This document shows positions 6,785 through 7,710 of a DNA stretch of 7,710 bases, one piece after another. The notes beneath the pieces are model-generated. The model was not told the origin of the DNA, searched no databases, and worked only from the letters and a program-made list of their open reading frames with translations. The stretch is from Thermaceae bacterium (GTDB lineage Bacteria; Deinococcota; Deinococci; Deinococcales; Marinithermaceae). The stretch is taken from the NCBI GenBank assembly GCA_027023115.1, contig JALVWZ010000347.1, forward strand, positions 1-7,710, in the 5' to 3' direction. Position 1 is the first letter of the stretch, and each line of letters begins with the position of its first letter. The position numbers and the translations under genes were made by a program.

Positions 6785-7045
6785 GTGGGCAAGAAGAAAA
6801 AACAGCAAAAACGCTACCAGCGCCAGCTCGAGGAGGCCCGCAAACTGACCTTCCCCAAGATGCTGCGCCTGTTCATCAAGACCTTCGCCCTTTTCTTCGG
6901 GTTGCTGCTGCTGATGACCATCGGCATCTCGCTGGGTCTCGAGGTGTTCAAGGAGTGGTGGGCGCAACTGGCCGTCTACGGCGTCGCCTACGTGCTCTTG
7001 CAACCTTGGCTGATGAAAGACTTTCGCCCGCCGCCGCCAAAGTGA
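6785..7045 (+). CDS. Small two-helix membrane protein of unknown function (86 aa)
   Basis: The product has a very basic N-terminus (GKKKKQQKRYQRQ), an amphipathic stretch to about residue 25 and two hydrophobic helices (about 33-52 and 59-77), then a proline-rich tail ending RPPPPK. The lysine/arginine-rich N-terminus should stay cytoplasmic, and the tail then also ends inside. GTG 6785 is chosen because a -10-like TATGCT lies 7 nt before it, the arrangement of a leaderless mRNA, and no Shine-Dalgarno is visible. An in-frame ATG at 6773 would add four residues but falls inside that -10 box. A longer frame back to 6581 only shadows the peptidase gene. It lies 24 bp upstream of guaB in the same direction. 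I do not recognise a family, and a role in nucleotide metabolism cannot be inferred from position alone. Confidence 0.75.
   Translation: MGKKKKQQKRYQRQLEEARKLTFPKMLRLFIKTFALFFGLLLLMTIGISLGLEVFKEWWAQLAVYGVAYVLLQPWLMKDFRPPPPK

Positions 7046-7710
<665 letters not shown>

Overview
The window is GC-rich bacterial chromosomal DNA. Protein-level resemblance points to the Deinococcus-Thermus phylum, most likely the family Thermaceae (Thermus, Oceanithermus or Marinithermus type). The reasons are a Thermus-like class II aldolase with its metal ligands at the same numbering, a PanC that reads very close to Thermus PanC as I remember it, TAnnnT -10 boxes sitting next to start codons, and tightly packed or overlapping genes. 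This placement comes from memory of those families; no search was run.

Layout. Positions 1-142 hold the 5' end of a leftward gene that runs off the window. Its codon use is unlike its neighbours and inverted repeats lie just upstream, so it may be the edge of a mobile element. After a non-coding stretch (143-420) comes a rightward lipoprotein gene of unknown function (421-1773), which ends at a strong hairpin terminator (1788-1816). That terminator lies between convergent genes. From the right, a leftward block reads: membrane-embedded M28-type metallopeptidase (6750-5653), membrane diguanylate cyclase (5640-4702), pantothenate synthetase panC (4721-3885), type IV pilus ATPase pilT (3888-2803), then fructose-bisphosphate aldolase fba (2753-1830) behind its own candidate promoter. 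The first four genes are 12 bp apart or overlap by 20 and 4 bp, so they look like one transcript. Divergent from the peptidase, across 34 bp, are a small two-helix membrane protein (6785-7045) and guaB (IMP dehydrogenase, from 7070, cut off at 7710).

How they work together. Most are housekeeping genes (glycolysis/gluconeogenesis, coenzyme A precursor and guanine nucleotide synthesis). The notable linkage is a diguanylate cyclase translationally chained through panC to the pilus-retraction ATPase. This suggests co-expression of c-di-GMP synthesis and twitching/retraction machinery, although it may simply be genome compaction. I see no rRNA, tRNA, CRISPR array, riboswitch or clearly new defence-type system. 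The oddest region is the left 230 bp.
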